This document shows, one piece after another, positions 63,480 through 64,000 of a stretch of 64,000 nt of DNA. The notes below the pieces were generated by a model. It saw only the letters and a program-made list of their open reading frames with translations. It searched no databases and was not told the origin of the DNA. Both the position numbers and the translations under genes were made by a program. Each line of letters begins with the position of its first letter. Within the stretch, counting starts at the first letter, position 1. The stretch is from UM-FILTER-47-13 sp964445195 (GTDB lineage: Bacteria; Pseudomonadota; Alphaproteobacteria; Micavibrionales; Micavibrionaceae): positions 24,611 through 88,610 of the forward strand of contig CAYUKA010000007.1 in NCBI GenBank assembly GCA_964445195.1. Reading direction: 5' to 3'.

Positions 63480-63947
63480 TTAGAGCGGTGCCTTAAACAC
63501 CAGCGCGTTCTGCTGTGGCTGGTCCGCTTCAAGAATATCGCCAATTTCCGGGTGCGCTTTCAACGCCGCCGGCAAACCGTTGACAGTGTAGAAGCAGCGC
63601 ATGAAACGGCGATCAAACGCATCGCCGGTATTATTAGGGCTGCCGTCATGCTCCAGCGCGTCGCCAAAATGCGTTAAGGTGAAAGCGGGGGCGCTACGCA
63701 GCCCTTCCACAACCCTGACCTCGCGCGCGCCCGGCTCGATCACTGCGTCAGCAGGATAAGCCGCCTTGTTAAACTCCGCGTGCGGGATACGGATGACCCG
63801 TTGCGCCACCCGGGTGGTCAAACCGTTTGAGACAGCAATGATTCCCTTATGCATCCCTCCTTTTGACTCGTGGGTATGCCAGTTGGGAAAGACAACATTG
63901 CTGTTCTTACCCGCCAGCACCTGCGTTGACAGCGTACGCATCGACAT
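63480..63947 (-). CDS. Unrecognised 155-residue protein
   Basis: A soluble protein beginning MSMRTLSTQVLAGKNSNVVF, preceded by a purine-rich AAGG ribosome site (an ATG two codons inside is also possible). Segments such as GGMHKGIIAVSNGLTTRVA and FTLTHFGDALEHDGSP are distinctive, but I recognise no family. One Cys, no signal peptide and no membrane helix are seen. The 110-base spacer from the 196-residue gene, very AT-rich in its upper half, suggests separate transcription units. It occupies the position expected for nuoA/nuoB. Confidence 0.65.
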   Translation of the reverse strand: MSMRTLSTQVLAGKNSNVVFPNWHTHESKGGMHKGIIAVSNGLTTRVAQRVIRIPHAEFNKAAYPADAVIEPGAREVRVVEGLRSAPAFTLTHFGDALEHDGSPNNTGDAFDRRFMRCFYTVNGLPAALKAHPEIGDILEADQPQQNALVFKAPL

Positions 63948-64000
63948 GACCTTGCCCCCTAAAGTCGGTCCATATTGAGAGTGAGGAATTGGTTTATAAG

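Noticed and set aside
1..64000. CRISPR arrays, rRNA, tRNA genes, insertion sequences, integrases
   Set aside because: Looked for on both strands by eye; no spaced repeat arrays, cloverleaf candidates or transposase/recombinase motifs were found.

Overview
The window is a dense block of housekeeping genes from an alphaproteobacterium. The order tpiA-secG-pyrG-kdsA-eno, ppiD-trpE, trpGDC-lexA-comEC, gltX-gltA, rpsB-tsf / pyrH-frr-uppS-cdsA-dxr-rseP-bamA-skp-lpxD-fabZ-lpxA-lpxI-lpxB, dnaE-lolD-lolC-proS, rnj-coaX-birA-nuoNML is the backbone familiar from Rhodospirillales-like and related lineages (Micavibrio-type bacteria are a candidate). LpxI instead of LpxH, an alphaproteobacterial LexA with a direct-repeat SOS box, DUF1467 beside proS and a complete lipid A/Bam gene set all fit. 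Species cannot be named from the sequence. Base composition is moderate, about half G+C. No rRNA, tRNA, CRISPR array, transposase or integrase was seen, and no gene-free stretch exceeds 300 bases.

Layout. 1-5152: eno (cut by the edge), kdsA, then an accessory pocket (a 91-residue protein and an AT-rich membrane-protein gene flanked by a duplicated pyrG 3' end), then pyrG, secG and tpiA. 5225-13013: ppiD-trpE, an oppositely oriented polysaccharide deacetylase, trpG-trpD-trpC, and lexA with its SOS box. 13033-18089: comEC (minus), gltX and gltA (plus). 18113-30945: a long minus-strand envelope operon from pyrH to lpxB, making UMP/UDP, recycled ribosomes, undecaprenyl phosphate, CDP-diacylglycerol, isoprenoid precursor, BamA, Skp and lipid A disaccharide. 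31056-33344: a 53-codon Gln-rich gene (plus) and rpsB-tsf (minus). 33397-45829: an Acg-family flavoprotein, dnaE, lolD, lolC, an archaeal-type prolyl-tRNA synthetase, DUF1467, RNase J, CoaX and BirA. 45842-62667: respiratory complex I genes. 62779-63947: two unrecognised genes.

The complex I genes run nuoC-D-E-F-G-H-I, then an interruption by an exported 514-residue protein and a PagL-type lipid A deacylase, then nuoJ-K-L-M-N. nuoA and nuoB are not where they normally sit, before nuoC. Three non-complex-I genes are spliced into the operon: a GNAT acetyltransferase between E and F, a MazG-like pyrophosphohydrolase between G and H, and an unknown 95-residue protein between K and L. The first two share start/stop bases with both neighbours.

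Points most worth following: (1) the 18-bp repeat of the pyrG 3' end, still encoding QSRLV-stop with one synonymous change, on both sides of a low-GC membrane-protein gene, which looks like a tiny cassette inserted at a gene end; (2) the archaeal/eukaryotic-type ProRS in the usual alphaproteobacterial proS slot; (3) the rebuilt complex I locus, with a good promoter nested inside the terminator of the preceding gene. Promoter and terminator calls were made by eye and are hypotheses.
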